A DNA stretch of 62,243 nt, taken from an uncultured Gammaproteobacteria bacterium (lineage in GTDB: Bacteria; Pseudomonadota; Gammaproteobacteria; Magnimaribacterales; Magnimaribacteraceae). The DNA is taken from assembly GCA_913045055.1 (NCBI GenBank), contig CAJWPI010000008.1:1-62243 (forward strand), given 5' to 3'. Within the stretch, counting starts at the first letter, position 1; each line of letters starts with the position of its first letter. Under the pieces are notes generated by a model, which saw only the letters and a list, made by a program, of their open reading frames with translations, did not search any database and was not told where the DNA came from. Below are positions 43,521-53,398 of the stretch, one piece after another. The position numbers were made by a program, and so were the translations under genes.

Positions 43521-44258
43521 TTACTTTCCCTCTTCATTTATAATTTCTTTCAACCATATGTTTTCTTCTTCAGTCATATCTCTAGAATTTAGAAGATCTG
43601 GTCTATTCTTATAAGTTTTTAAGATAGATTGTTTTAATCTCCACTTTGATATCTTCTTGTGATCTCCACTAAGAAGAACTTGCGGAACTTCACCTGATTC
43701 ATCCTTCTCAGGTCTAGTAAACTGGGGGTATTCCAATAAACCTTGGCTAAAAGAATCATCATCAACAGATTGTGAATCACCTACAACTCCAGGGATAAAC
43801 CTACTCACAGCTTCTGTAACAAGTAATGCAGGAATTTCACCTCCTGTTACAACAAAGTCTCCTACAGAACATTCTTCATCTACCTTGTTGTCTAAAACTC
43901 TTTGATCTATGCCTTCATATCTTCCACATACAATAATAAGATTCTTTTTTTTTGAAAACTCTTTTGCTTTATTTTGATTAAAGTTAGATCCCCTAGGACT
44001 CATATAAACTACAAAAGAAGAATCATGTTGTTGTTGGGCATACGAGATAGCTTTAATTAAAGGTTGGGCTTGCATCACCATCCCTGGGCCCCCGCCATAT
44101 GGCTTATCATCTATTCTTTGATTGTCCTCATCTGAAAAATCTCTAGGATTCAATGTATTTACTTTAATTAAGTTACTTTTCAAGGCCTTCCCGATTATTC
44201 CATAAGAGAGCATATCCTTAATTAAAGAAGGAAAAATGGTAACAATCTGAAAATTCAT
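43521..44258 (-). CDS. trmD: tRNA (guanine-N1)-methyltransferase TrmD
   Basis: A 245-residue SPOUT methyltransferase that methylates G37 next to the anticodon, preventing frameshifts. Start MNFQIVTIFP, the knot segments VYMSPRGSNFNQNKAKE and IIVCGRYEGIDQRVLDNKVDEECSVGDFVVTGGEIPAL, and a C-terminal tRNA-binding helical domain match TrmD. Its start lies three bases after the rimM stop. Confidence 0.95.
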   Translation of the reverse strand: MNFQIVTIFPSLIKDMLSYGIIGKALKSNLIKVNTLNPRDFSDEDNQRIDDKPYGGGPGMVMQAQPLIKAISYAQQQHDSSFVVYMSPRGSNFNQNKAKEFSKKKNLIIVCGRYEGIDQRVLDNKVDEECSVGDFVVTGGEIPALLVTEAVSRFIPGVVGDSQSVDDDSFSQGLLEYPQFTRPEKDESGEVPQVLLSGDHKKISKWRLKQSILKTYKNRPDLLNSRDMTEEENIWLKEIINEEGK

Positions 44259-44261
44259 CTT

Positions 44262-44789
44262 CTAATAGTCTTCTGGCCATTCAACATAAATTTTTTTTTC
44301 TTTTATCTCTACCCTTTTTATAACTTTTTTATCTACATAGGGAATTAATCTTTCTTTATTATCAATACTTATATCAGAAGCGGACACCACCATTACGTCA
44401 TTTGCTCCAGTTTCAATAATTTTTCTTATTTTTCCTAAATTTTTATTACATTCATTAAAAACAGTTAAGCCTTCAAGTTCATACCAATAATACTTTCCAG
44501 ACTTCAAAACAGGTAAATCGGATTCAAATACATTAACTTCTTTATTCCTTAATAATTCAGCTTTATTCCTATTGTTAATTCCTTGGAAAAGAATAATGCA
44601 TTTCTCTTGATGTATTCTTATTTCCTGAATTTTAAGTTTCTCTAAGTCTTTACCTACTAAAAAATAATCGAAAGAATTAATAGATGAAAAATCACCGCTG
44701 TAATAGTTTATGTAAAGGAAACCTTGAATCCCAAAAGGCTTTCCTAAAGCCCCTAGTACAATTTTTCGGTCTGCAGACCGACTACACAT
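44262..44789 (-). CDS. rimM: Ribosome maturation factor RimM
   Basis: A 175-residue protein with the RimM N-terminal beta-barrel (VLGALGKPFGIQGFLYINYYSG) and C-terminal PRC domain (about 100-172, with YYWYELEGLTV and the closing KIYVEWPEDY). It assists assembly of the 30S head around uS19. It starts 11 bases after rpsP and is followed three bases later by trmD. Divergent in sequence, but context makes the call safe. Confidence 0.9.
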   Translation of the reverse strand: MCSRSADRKIVLGALGKPFGIQGFLYINYYSGDFSSINSFDYFLVGKDLEKLKIQEIRIHQEKCIILFQGINNRNKAELLRNKEVNVFESDLPVLKSGKYYWYELEGLTVFNECNKNLGKIRKIIETGANDVMVVSASDISIDNKERLIPYVDKKVIKRVEIKEKKIYVEWPEDY

Positions 44790-44800
44790 AGTGAACTAAA

Positions 44801-45334
44801 TTATTTCTCTTTATCTTGAGGATCATTTTCCTCTGAATCATTTTCTTGAGGTGTTTCTTTAGCTCCTTCTTCTGGTGCAGCTTCTTCTGGTGCGGCTTCT
44901 TCCTTAGCTGCTTCTTCCTTAGCTGCTTCTTCTGGTGCAGCTTCTTCTGGTGCGGCTTCTTCCTTAGCTGCTTCTTCTGGTGCAGCTTCTTCTGGAGCTA
45001 CCGTAGCTGTTGCTTTTTCAGATGCTTTTTTTGAAGCTTTCTTTATTCTCTTTTTTTCTTTCTTTTCTTCTCTCTTTGCTTTCTGTTCAGGGCTCTCTTT
45101 TTCTTGTTTCATTAAAAATAAAACCCTGTCACTTATCTGTGCTCCTTTTGAAACCCAGTAGTCAAGACGTTCGTGGTTAAGATCTAACCTGACTTCTTTA
45201 CCTGAAGCTATGGGATTAAAAAACCCTACTCTTTCTACAAATCTTCCATCTCTAGGTTTTCTAGAATCAGCAACAGTAATATGAAAGAAAGGCCTCTTCT
45301 TAGCCCCTGCTCTAGATAATCTGATAGTTAACAT
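44801..45334 (-). CDS. rpsP: Small ribosomal subunit protein bS16 with a long repeat tail
   Basis: Residues 1-80 are a normal bS16 ([54 protein letters not shown]). The protein then continues for another 97 residues: a lysine-rich stretch (84-106) and nine copies of an [10 protein letters not shown] pentapeptide (115-159), ending in an acidic tail. Most bacterial bS16 proteins end near residue 82-90. The tail is likely disordered or a charged single helix outside the ribosome. It heads the eleven-gene run. Confidence 0.92.
   Translation of the reverse strand: MLTIRLSRAGAKKRPFFHITVADSRKPRDGRFVERVGFFNPIASGKEVRLDLNHERLDYWVSKGAQISDRVLFLMKQEKESPEQKAKREEKKEKKRIKKASKKASEKATATVAPEEAAPEEAAKEEAAPEEAAPEEAAKEEAAKEEAAPEEAAPEEGAKETPQENDSEENDPQDKEK
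44858..44992 (-). repeat. 15-base tandem repeats inside rpsP
   Basis: Nine in-frame 15-base units encode EEAAP or EEAAK, the last one EEGAK. The units are near-identical at the base level (GCTTCTTCTGGTGCA and GCTTCTTCCTTAGCT types on the plus strand), so slipped-strand change in copy number is likely while keeping frame. Confidence 0.88.
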
Positions 45335-45371
45335 TAATAATTTGTGTACTTATAAGCTTAAAAAGGCGCTC

Positions 45372-45399
45372 ATTCTAAGGGATATAGGATACCTTTCAA
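45372..45399 (-). promoter_or_regulatory. Candidate sigma-70 promoter of the rpsP-lysS run
   Basis: On the minus strand TTGAAA (45399-45394), a 16-base spacer and TAGAAT (45377-45372) lie 38 bases before the rpsP ATG. Both hexamers differ from consensus by one or two bases. Confidence 0.6.
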
Positions 45400-45423
45400 C
45401 TAAAAAAACTATAATCAGTAATT

Positions 45424-45452
45424 TTTCAGAACAGATGCCCTTAAGATATAAT
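45424..45452 (+). promoter_or_regulatory. Candidate promoter of the CNNM/CBS gene
   Basis: A perfect TATAAT (45447-45452) has a weak TTTCAG (45424-45429) 17 bases upstream. It points toward the TTG start at 45526. Confidence 0.4.
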
Positions 45453-45525
45453 GAATATTAAATAATAACTAACTTATATTTTTGAACCTCTTTTTTACTT
45501 TTAAAGCTTTTAAAGCTTAATTCAA

Positions 45526-46788
45526 TTGAACGAAATTCCTATCTGGATTCTGTTTAGCCTAGTTGGGTTATTGTTAGTTTTATCTGCTTTTTTTTCAAGC
45601 TCTGAAACAAGCATGATGGCAATTAATCGCTATAGATTAAAGCATTTAGCTAAAAATAAACACAAGGCTGCCAAAAGAGTTAATAAACTTCTTTCTAGAA
45701 CGGATAAACTGTTAGGAGTAATCTTAATAGGAAATAATGTAGTTATTATTTTAGCTTCAGTTTTAACTACAATTATTGCTGTAAGACTATGGGGAGATGC
45801 TGGCGTTTTCTACTTTACATTAGTTTTAACTCTAATTATTTTAATATTTGCAGAAGTTATCCCTAAAACTATAGCCGCCTTGAAACCTGAAAGTATAGCT
45901 TTCCCTGCTTCATTTATTCTTAAACCTTTATTAAAAATTCTAGGACCTTTAGTGTCGTTAATTGGATTAATTTCTAACACACTTGTAAAGATGATAGGTG
46001 TTAATCCAGAAAAAGAGATAGAAGAAGAACTTAGCTCAGAAGAATTAAGAACTATATTGCTTTCTTCAGGAATGTCTAAAAGCCAGCAAAATATGCTTTT
46101 AGGAATCTTCGATATGGACTATTTATCGGTTAATGATGTGATGATCCCTAAAAATGAAATTCAAGGTATAGACTTAAAGGAAAGTTTAGAAGAAATAGTT
46201 AATAAACTAGAAAACCTTCCTTTTACTAATATTCCTTGCTATGAGGGTTCTATAGAGAACATTGTGGGATTTCTTGATGGTGATAAAAAAATTAGATTTT
46301 TAAGTGGTAACGAAGCTGATTTAAAATCTTTACAAAGTAATCTGGAAGACCCTCTTTTCATAGCAGAAAATACAACTCTGAGTAAACAACTTGCGATCTT
46401 CCAAAAAGACATAAGGAGAGTAGGTTTAATAGTTGATGAATACGGTGAGATCCAAGGACTCTTAACTTTAAGAGACTTAATAGAAGAAATAATAGGAGAA
46501 ATAACTTCGGATACAATAGATAAAATGGATATTATGCCCCAAGCAGATGGGTCCTTTTTGCTTGAGGGGAGTATGTTAATAAGAGAAATTAATAAAAGAA
46601 TAAACTGGGATTTACCTACGCAAGGACCAAAGACCTTAAGCGGCTTAATATTAGAAACAGCTCAATCCATACCCGAAAAAAATGTAGGAATCAGTTTAGG
46701 AGAGTATCGTTTCGAGACAGTTTTAATTAAAGACAATGTTGTTAAGCTTGCTAAAGCAGAAAAATTAGTAACAAATGATAATGAGTAA
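45526..46788 (+). CDS. CNNM/CBS transport protein, CorB/CorC type
   Basis: A 420-residue membrane protein. The CNNM domain (about 1-190) has three to four helices and the SSSETSMMAINRYRLKHLAK signature; a CBS pair (about 205-330) and a CorC_HlyC domain (about 345-415) follow. The family exports or balances Mg2+, and CorB is a close example. Translation probably begins with TTG, since no ATG or clear ribosome site is near. Its stop is 12 bases from the MscS ATG, so the two form an operon. Confidence 0.85.
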   Translation: MNEIPIWILFSLVGLLLVLSAFFSSSETSMMAINRYRLKHLAKNKHKAAKRVNKLLSRTDKLLGVILIGNNVVIILASVLTTIIAVRLWGDAGVFYFTLVLTLIILIFAEVIPKTIAALKPESIAFPASFILKPLLKILGPLVSLIGLISNTLVKMIGVNPEKEIEEELSSEELRTILLSSGMSKSQQNMLLGIFDMDYLSVNDVMIPKNEIQGIDLKESLEEIVNKLENLPFTNIPCYEGSIENIVGFLDGDKKIRFLSGNEADLKSLQSNLEDPLFIAENTTLSKQLAIFQKDIRRVGLIVDEYGEIQGLLTLRDLIEEIIGEITSDTIDKMDIMPQADGSFLLEGSMLIREINKRINWDLPTQGPKTLSGLILETAQSIPEKNVGISLGEYRFETVLIKDNVVKLAKAEKLVTNDNE

Positions 46789-46800
46789 TTGGAGAAAGAT

Positions 46801-47925
46801 ATGTTAAACGACTTTTGGATCTTGATAGTCGAAGTTTGGCAAACAGGAATAAGAGGGGTAAGTATAAATGAGATAGTGGTCTGCATCTTAATTATTCTGG
46901 GTTCTCTGCTTCTGAGATCTTTTATCAACTTAAAAGTAATAAATTGGGTTGCAAGATTTGCTAAAAACACGCAATCAACTTTAGATGATGAAATTATAGA
47001 ATCTCTTAGAAGACCAGTAGGACTTATTCCTATTGCTTTTGGTTTTTATTTGATAACAGCATACCTACCCTTGGCTGGATCACTAGATTTAATAGCAACA
47101 AACCTAGTAAAGATGTTAGTCATATTTACAATATTTAGTGCCCTAGCTAATTTTGCAACTCCCCTTCTATCCCTTGTAGGAGATACTTCTTGGTTAACTC
47201 CTGCCATGACAACATGGTTCCGTAGAGTAATAGGGGTAATTATTTGGGTTATAGGTATCGCCATGATGCTTGATGTTTGGGGCATAGAAATAGGCCCTAT
47301 TGTAGCTGGGCTCGGCTTGTTCTCAGTTGCTGTGGCTCTTGGTGCACAGGATATGTTCAAAAATATAATAGCGGGTATATTTATAATCAGTGAAAATCGT
47401 TTTCAACCCGGTGATAGGATAAGAGTAGGAGAAGGATTACATGGTATTGTAGAAAATATTGGTTTTCGCTCCACACAACTAAGACTTTTGGATACTTCCC
47501 CTATATTTGTTCCTAATACAGATTTATCTGATGCTCAAGTTATAAATCACCAAAATATGCAGTTTAGACGCTTATATTGGACCATCAATCTCTTGTACAG
47601 CACTTCCATAGATCAGTTAAAAGAAATTTGTTCAGAAATACAAGATTATCTTGATCAAAATGAAGACTTTGCTAAAAATCCTGGCCAAGAAAATGTAGTA
47701 AAAGTAACCGAACTAGGATCTAGTTCAATAGACATAAAGATACTTTGCTACACAGATTTTGTTAGTTTTACAAACTTCCTAAAAATTAAGCAAGATTTAG
47801 TTTTTGCTATTATGTCTGCAGTATCAAATCATGGATCAGACTTTGCTTTCCCTAGTCGTTCTCTTTACCTTGAGAATATAAATGAATCTAATGAAATTGA
47901 ACTAAACAAAGAAGAAAAAGAATAG
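46801..47925 (+). CDS. MscS-family mechanosensitive channel
   Basis: A 374-residue inner-membrane channel. The pore helix and upper beta domain appear in GLGLFSVAVALGAQDMFKNIIAGIFIISENRFQPGDRIRV and VENIGFRSTQLR, the MscS landmarks. Three or more preceding helices are longer than in E. coli MscS. GGAG (46791-46794) supports the ATG at 46801 rather than an in-frame TTG 12 bases upstream. It opens on membrane tension to release solutes on hypo-osmotic shock. It converges on the SLC13-type gene, five bases apart. Confidence 0.9.
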   Translation: MLNDFWILIVEVWQTGIRGVSINEIVVCILIILGSLLLRSFINLKVINWVARFAKNTQSTLDDEIIESLRRPVGLIPIAFGFYLITAYLPLAGSLDLIATNLVKMLVIFTIFSALANFATPLLSLVGDTSWLTPAMTTWFRRVIGVIIWVIGIAMMLDVWGIEIGPIVAGLGLFSVAVALGAQDMFKNIIAGIFIISENRFQPGDRIRVGEGLHGIVENIGFRSTQLRLLDTSPIFVPNTDLSDAQVINHQNMQFRRLYWTINLLYSTSIDQLKEICSEIQDYLDQNEDFAKNPGQENVVKVTELGSSSIDIKILCYTDFVSFTNFLKIKQDLVFAIMSAVSNHGSDFAFPSRSLYLENINESNEIELNKEEKE

Positions 47926-47930
47926 GTAAA

Positions 47931-49700
47931 TTAGAACCAAGCCAAAAAAATAACAGGTATTGAAATTGATACTATTAGTAACTCTAATGGCAAGCCAAGT
48001 CTCCAATAATCACCAAATCTATAATTTCCAGGTCCCATAACTAAAGTATTACATTGGTGACCTATTGGTGAAAGAAAAGCACAGCTTGCTCCAACTGCTA
48101 CTGCCATTAGAAAAGGTTCTATAGGGTGATTAAATTTTTCAGCAATAGTAATGGCCAATGGTGCCATAATCACTGCTGTCGCAGCATTATTTATAAGATC
48201 TGAAATAAACATAGTAAAGACCATTAAAACTACTAGTAACCAAAGTATATTAATTCCATAAAAATTATTACTTATATAATCTGCTACTGTGGTAGTTAAA
48301 CCACTAGAGGTCAGAGCACCTCCAATAGGTATCATAGCACCCAACATCACAACAATAGGCCATTCGATATGTCTATATATTGCATCTCCTGTAAGAAGTC
48401 TATTAGATGCAAAAGCTAAAACACAGAGTAAGAAGGCCACAATGATATTGATGCCTAAAAATATAACTGCAAATAAAGCAAGTCCAAAGATAGCGACAGC
48501 TTGTAAAACCCTGGAGGTATCTCTGATAACGTCTAGTTCTCTTTGCCAAAGCGGCATTAAACCTAGCAGTTCAAGTTTTTCTGCAGCTCTTTCATCGGTA
48601 TCCCTAGTAGACAAGAGCAAAACATCTCCGGCTTTAAATATCTCTCTTTCTAATCTTCTTCTAAGTTTTGTTCCTTGTCTCCACAAACCCAAAAGAGAGA
48701 GGACACCTCTTGCCATGCGCTTAAAATAATTATACTTGCGACCAATAAGTCTTGATCTAGGAGTAATCATTGCTTCAATTTCGCCTAACTCACCTTGGTG
48801 AGTCTGGTCTTCTAGTTCAGCATCAATTATCAGACCAAACTCATTTTGTATTGAAGCAACATCATCAGGAGAAATCTTTAAGACGAGTATTTGTAGGGCT
48901 TCAAAAGTTTCAAGATGATGTGATTTTCTAATAGTTCCTTTATCGGAAACTACTCCCATCAAAACATTGTCAGCTGCAAGTTGACTTGTAAATTCGTGCA
49001 CTCTCTTACCTACTAATTCACTCTCTTCACTAACAGTCATTTCAACTAGGTAGTCCTGAATGTCTACCAAAGGTCTTTGAGCACTACCCTCCTCTCTTAA
49101 TTTCACAAAACGCCAGCCTACAAATGCTATAAATAGAATGCCTAAAAAACTTACTGGTAATCCTGCAAAAGCAAAATCAAAGAATTGAAAGGCCTGATTT
49201 GATTCTTCTTCTCTAAACTCAGAAATTATAATATTTGGTGGAGTCCCAATCTTTGTATTCATGCCTCCTAAAATAGAAGCAAAAGCTAAAGGCATAAGGA
49301 ATTTAGATGGGTTCCATTCCATCTTCTGAGCTATTCCTATGGTTATAGGCAAAAGCATTGCCATAGCTCCAATGTTATTCATGAAAGAAGAAAGAAAGCC
49401 AGCTACAAACATTAAAACAACCAAGAATTGAATTTCTCCAGTAACTCGTTGTCTTATAAAATCACCTATTAAATTTATGAGTCCTGATTTTTCGAGTGCC
49501 TTGCTTATCAACAGAACTAAAGCAACAGTAATAACAGCAGGATGCCCAAACCCTAAAAAGGCTTCTTTTGCTGGAACTAAATCTAGAAGCACCATTAATG
49601 CCAAAGATATTAAAACCACACCATCGTATCTCCACCTCCCCCATATCAGTAATCCTAATATTGAAAAAAGTATAATCGTTACCTGAAGTTGCTCGTGCAT
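47931..49700 (-). CDS. SLC13/DASS-type anion permease with two RCK_C domains
   Basis: A 589-residue transporter of the ArsB/CitT/SLC13 superfamily with about 10-12 helices and the signature GGMNTKIGTPPNIIISEF. Between the two membrane halves lie two TrkA-C-like (RCK_C) regulatory domains (about 205-290 and 300-385), which bind small ligands. Members of this layout carry sulfate, dicarboxylates or Na+-coupled anions. Substrate is unclear. It stands alone between the converging mscS gene and the PuuD-like gene. Confidence 0.85.
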   Translation of the reverse strand: MHEQLQVTIILFSILGLLIWGRWRYDGVVLISLALMVLLDLVPAKEAFLGFGHPAVITVALVLLISKALEKSGLINLIGDFIRQRVTGEIQFLVVLMFVAGFLSSFMNNIGAMAMLLPITIGIAQKMEWNPSKFLMPLAFASILGGMNTKIGTPPNIIISEFREEESNQAFQFFDFAFAGLPVSFLGILFIAFVGWRFVKLREEGSAQRPLVDIQDYLVEMTVSEESELVGKRVHEFTSQLAADNVLMGVVSDKGTIRKSHHLETFEALQILVLKISPDDVASIQNEFGLIIDAELEDQTHQGELGEIEAMITPRSRLIGRKYNYFKRMARGVLSLLGLWRQGTKLRRRLEREIFKAGDVLLLSTRDTDERAAEKLELLGLMPLWQRELDVIRDTSRVLQAVAIFGLALFAVIFLGINIIVAFLLCVLAFASNRLLTGDAIYRHIEWPIVVMLGAMIPIGGALTSSGLTTTVADYISNNFYGINILWLLVVLMVFTMFISDLINNAATAVIMAPLAITIAEKFNHPIEPFLMAVAVGASCAFLSPIGHQCNTLVMGPGNYRFGDYWRLGLPLELLIVSISIPVIFLAWF

Positions 49701-49741
49701 GGGGATTATTTTACCTTTGCTTTGATTAAAACTTACATAAA

Positions 49742-49764
49742 AAAAGGGGCCAGGTGCCCCTTTT
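49742..49764 (-). terminator. Rho-independent terminator after the PuuD-like gene
   Basis: AAAAGGGGC (49742-49750) and GCCCCTTTT (49756-49764) form a nine-base stem with a five-base loop, followed by a T run on the minus strand. It lies 16 bases past the stop of the gene at 49780, which is read on the same strand. Confidence 0.88.
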
Positions 49765-49779
49765 AATTAGTCTATTTCT

Positions 49780-50415
49780 TTATAGATAAAATGCTATGCT
49801 AGAGAGAGCAATTGTTAAGACTATCCCAGAAATTATTACATCTCTTACAGAAGTTATAACAGGAAGCATTTTCCCCCAAATTGCATTAGCTTCTATTGCT
49901 AGAATTATTATCATTCCCACATAAAGAGCATTCATACTCATATCGCCTGCTAGTAAATATCCTCCGTGAGGTTTATGGGCTGAAGAAACCATAAAATATA
50001 ACATTGGTAATGAAAAAAGAGTATTTGTCCGAGATGCTAAAGCTGCTTTGGGACCAGCAAGAGAAGCATCACCTTCTTTGATTCCTATAACTACTTTTTG
50101 GTTTGGCCAAATTATTCCCCATACATTTAACATCATTAAAGTTCCCATAGTAAGTCCTAAAATGATGTCTAAATTTAGACGCATATGAATAAAATATAAA
50201 AGTACAAGACCTGTCAAGAATGTAAAGAAGGCCGCCCACCTAAACCACCATAGAGCTCTAGGAGCTAGTTTAGCAATAACATCTTTTTTTGCATCGTCTT
50301 CAGCTTCTTTAACATATTCAGTCTGAACAAAATTAAAATAATAAAGCAAACCTATCCAAGTGATCCCAAATAAAATATGGCCCCATCGGAATAACATATT
50401 GTATAAATCTTCCAT
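49780..50415 (-). CDS. PuuD-like membrane domain (without cytochrome c domain)
   Basis: A 211-residue protein with five to six membrane helices. RWGHILFGITWIGLLYYFNFVQ and RALWWFRWAAFFTFLTGLVLLY match the membrane domain of PuuD-type urate hydroxylases and related hypothetical proteins. The C-terminal cytochrome c domain that completes PuuD is missing, and no purine catabolism gene lies near. So urate oxidation is not supported; a heme-binding electron carrier is one alternative. GGGGAGGAG precedes the ATG at 50415. Confidence 0.68.
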   Translation of the reverse strand: MEDLYNMLFRWGHILFGITWIGLLYYFNFVQTEYVKEAEDDAKKDVIAKLAPRALWWFRWAAFFTFLTGLVLLYFIHMRLNLDIILGLTMGTLMMLNVWGIIWPNQKVVIGIKEGDASLAGPKAALASRTNTLFSLPMLYFMVSSAHKPHGGYLLAGDMSMNALYVGMIIILAIEANAIWGKMLPVITSVRDVIISGIVLTIALSSIAFYL

Positions 50416-50472
50416 TTTTGACTCCTCCCCTGCTGATCATACTAAATTGGGAAAAAGTTACAAAATCTATTT

Positions 50473-50497
50473 TAAAAAAAAAGCCCCGAAGGGCTTT
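50473..50497 (-). terminator. Rho-independent terminator of groES-groEL
   Basis: AAAGCCC (50480-50486) and GGGCTTT (50491-50497) pair around a TTCG tetraloop (minus-strand sense) and a run of T follows. It starts four bases after the groEL stop. Confidence 0.92.
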
Positions 50498-50501
50498 CTT
50501 T

Positions 50502-52169
<1,668 letters not shown>

Positions 52170-52463
52170 TTATTTTTCAAGAACACCGAGAATCTCATTC
52201 TCATTCAAAACTACTAGTTCATCCCCATCTACTTTGACAGTATTACTTCCAGCATACTGCCCAAAGACAACTACATCTCCCTTTTTTACTGAGGGAGCTT
52301 GTATTTCTCCATTGTCTAGGGTTCTTCCAGGACCTACAGCTAACACTTCACCCTGAGAAGGTTTCTCTGCAGCTGAACCTGGTATGACTATGCCACCCTC
52401 TGTGGTTTCTTCTTCATCATTGCGTCTAACAATAACTCGATCTCCTAATGGTCTCAATTTCAT
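52170..52463 (-). CDS. groS: Co-chaperonin GroES
   Basis: A 97-residue lid protein of the GroEL chamber. Start [14 protein letters not shown], the mobile loop [19 protein letters not shown] (about 17-36), and [22 protein letters not shown] are all typical. GGAG lies before the ATG. It leads the groESL transcript. Confidence 0.97.
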   Translation of the reverse strand: MKLRPLGDRVIVRRNDEEETTEGGIVIPGSAAEKPSQGEVLAVGPGRTLDNGEIQAPSVKKGDVVVFGQYAGSNTVKVDGDELVVLNENEILGVLEK

Positions 52464-52517
52464 GTGTTTATCTCCAAATTTGTTTAATAAACTTACACAC
52501 TTAAAAAAAGGTGCATA

Positions 52518-52551
52518 ATTTTAATCAAGATTTCTAAGACGTCAATGTCAA
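52518..52551 (-). promoter_or_regulatory. Candidate sigma-70 promoter of groES-groEL
   Basis: TTGACG (52545-52540), a 16-base spacer and TAAAAT (52523-52518) precede the groES ATG by 54 bases. A second TTGACA (52551-52546) sits directly ahead of the first -35 box, forming a tandem TTGAC repeat. Confidence 0.6.
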
Positions 52552-52584
52552 ATTGCTTAAAAGTATGCACAAACTATCATAAAT

Positions 52585-52612
52585 ATATTGGGACAAAGAA
52601 TTGATATTCAAG
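52585..52612 (-). promoter_or_regulatory. Heat-shock (sigma-32-type) promoter of groES-groEL
   Basis: CTTGAA (52612-52607), a 14-base spacer and CCCAATAT (52592-52585) match the sigma-32 consensus CTTGAA N13-15 CCCCATNT with a single mismatch in the -10. It is 122 bases upstream of the groES ATG, ahead of the sigma-70-like box. Confidence 0.78.
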
Positions 52613-52628
52613 TTTTATTACAATATTT

Positions 52629-53051
52629 TTATTCTTCTTTTTTAAACTCACCTTCAATAAAACCTTTGTTAGGCTCTTTGTATTCAGAAGGAGTAGGCAT
52701 ATCAAAAAAGGTTTTGGTTAAAATATTTAATAGAAATTCTCTTGTAAAAGGAACTAAACACAAAGATCCTAGAAAGTCAGTTACAAATCCAGGTATCAAT
52801 AACAAAGCTCCTCCAAGAGCTAGAAAAAAACCTGTAATAATTTCTTTAGAGGGTAATTGTGCATTTTGCATTTTTACCCTTGCCCTTGTAAGAGTTTGCA
52901 ATCCCTGATGTCTTAAAAGCATCAATCCAAAAAGAGCAGTTAAAATTATTAGAAACAAAGTATTCATTGACCCAATAAGACTACCCACCTCTATCAAGAC
53001 AAAAATCTCTAGAATAGGTATTACTAAAAGACTTGGTAAGATATATTTCAT
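52629..53051 (-). CDS. fxsA: FxsA-family membrane protein
   Basis: A 140-residue protein with FxsA landmarks: EIFVLIEVGSLIGSMNTLFLIILTALFG and PGFVTDFLGSLCLVPFTREFL. Three or four helices are visible. In E. coli FxsA affects exclusion of phage T7; its molecular role is unknown. It is the last gene of the yajQ-ampG-vanZ-fxsA operon, with its stop just ahead of the groES promoter region. Confidence 0.88.
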   Translation of the reverse strand: MKYILPSLLVIPILEIFVLIEVGSLIGSMNTLFLIILTALFGLMLLRHQGLQTLTRARVKMQNAQLPSKEIITGFFLALGGALLLIPGFVTDFLGSLCLVPFTREFLLNILTKTFFDMPTPSEYKEPNKGFIEGEFKKEE

Positions 53052-53056
53052 ATTCT

Positions 53057-53392
53057 TTAGCTTCTATACCTTAACTTTGGGGCAAAAATAAAATAAACAA
53101 GAAGACCTAAAGCGTTTGCAAAGATATCCCATACCTCAGGAGACCTTGTCGCAGTAAAACCTTGTAAAAATTCTAAAACTAAGCCGTAACAAAAAAAAGA
53201 AAGTAGATTAATTAAAGTAACAGGATCATTTGTTGATCTATCGTAAAGAAAGAAAAGTAAGAGAAAACAGAGAAAGTGGAGGAATTTATCAAAATAAGGA
53301 AACAAAGGCTCTGTCTGGCTAGATGGAATGAGGGCAAAAACACTTAAGGTAGCTACATAAATTAAAAAGACAAATCTATTAAGAATAAGCAT
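53057..53392 (-). CDS. VanZ-like small membrane protein
   Basis: A 111-residue protein with four predicted helices and the VanZ-family pattern DKFLHFLCFLLLFFLY (about 35-50) followed by YGLVLEFLQGF and VWDIFANALGLLVYF. VanZ gives low-level teicoplanin resistance in some Gram-positive bacteria; in Gram-negative genomes its role is unknown. It is flanked by ampG and fxsA with 5-7 base gaps, so it is part of that operon. Confidence 0.85.
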   Translation of the reverse strand: MLILNRFVFLIYVATLSVFALIPSSQTEPLFPYFDKFLHFLCFLLLFFLYDRSTNDPVTLINLLSFFCYGLVLEFLQGFTATRSPEVWDIFANALGLLVYFIFAPKLRYRS

Positions 53393-53398
53393 AAAAAA

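Noticed and set aside
44858-44992. Short regular repeats that could suggest a CRISPR array
   Set aside because: Units are 15 bases, contiguous and in frame within a ribosomal protein gene, without spacers.
44846-45034. Phe/Cys/Trp-rich open frame on the plus strand
   Set aside because: It is the antisense shadow of the rpsP pentapeptide repeats; the minus-strand bS16 reading is certain.
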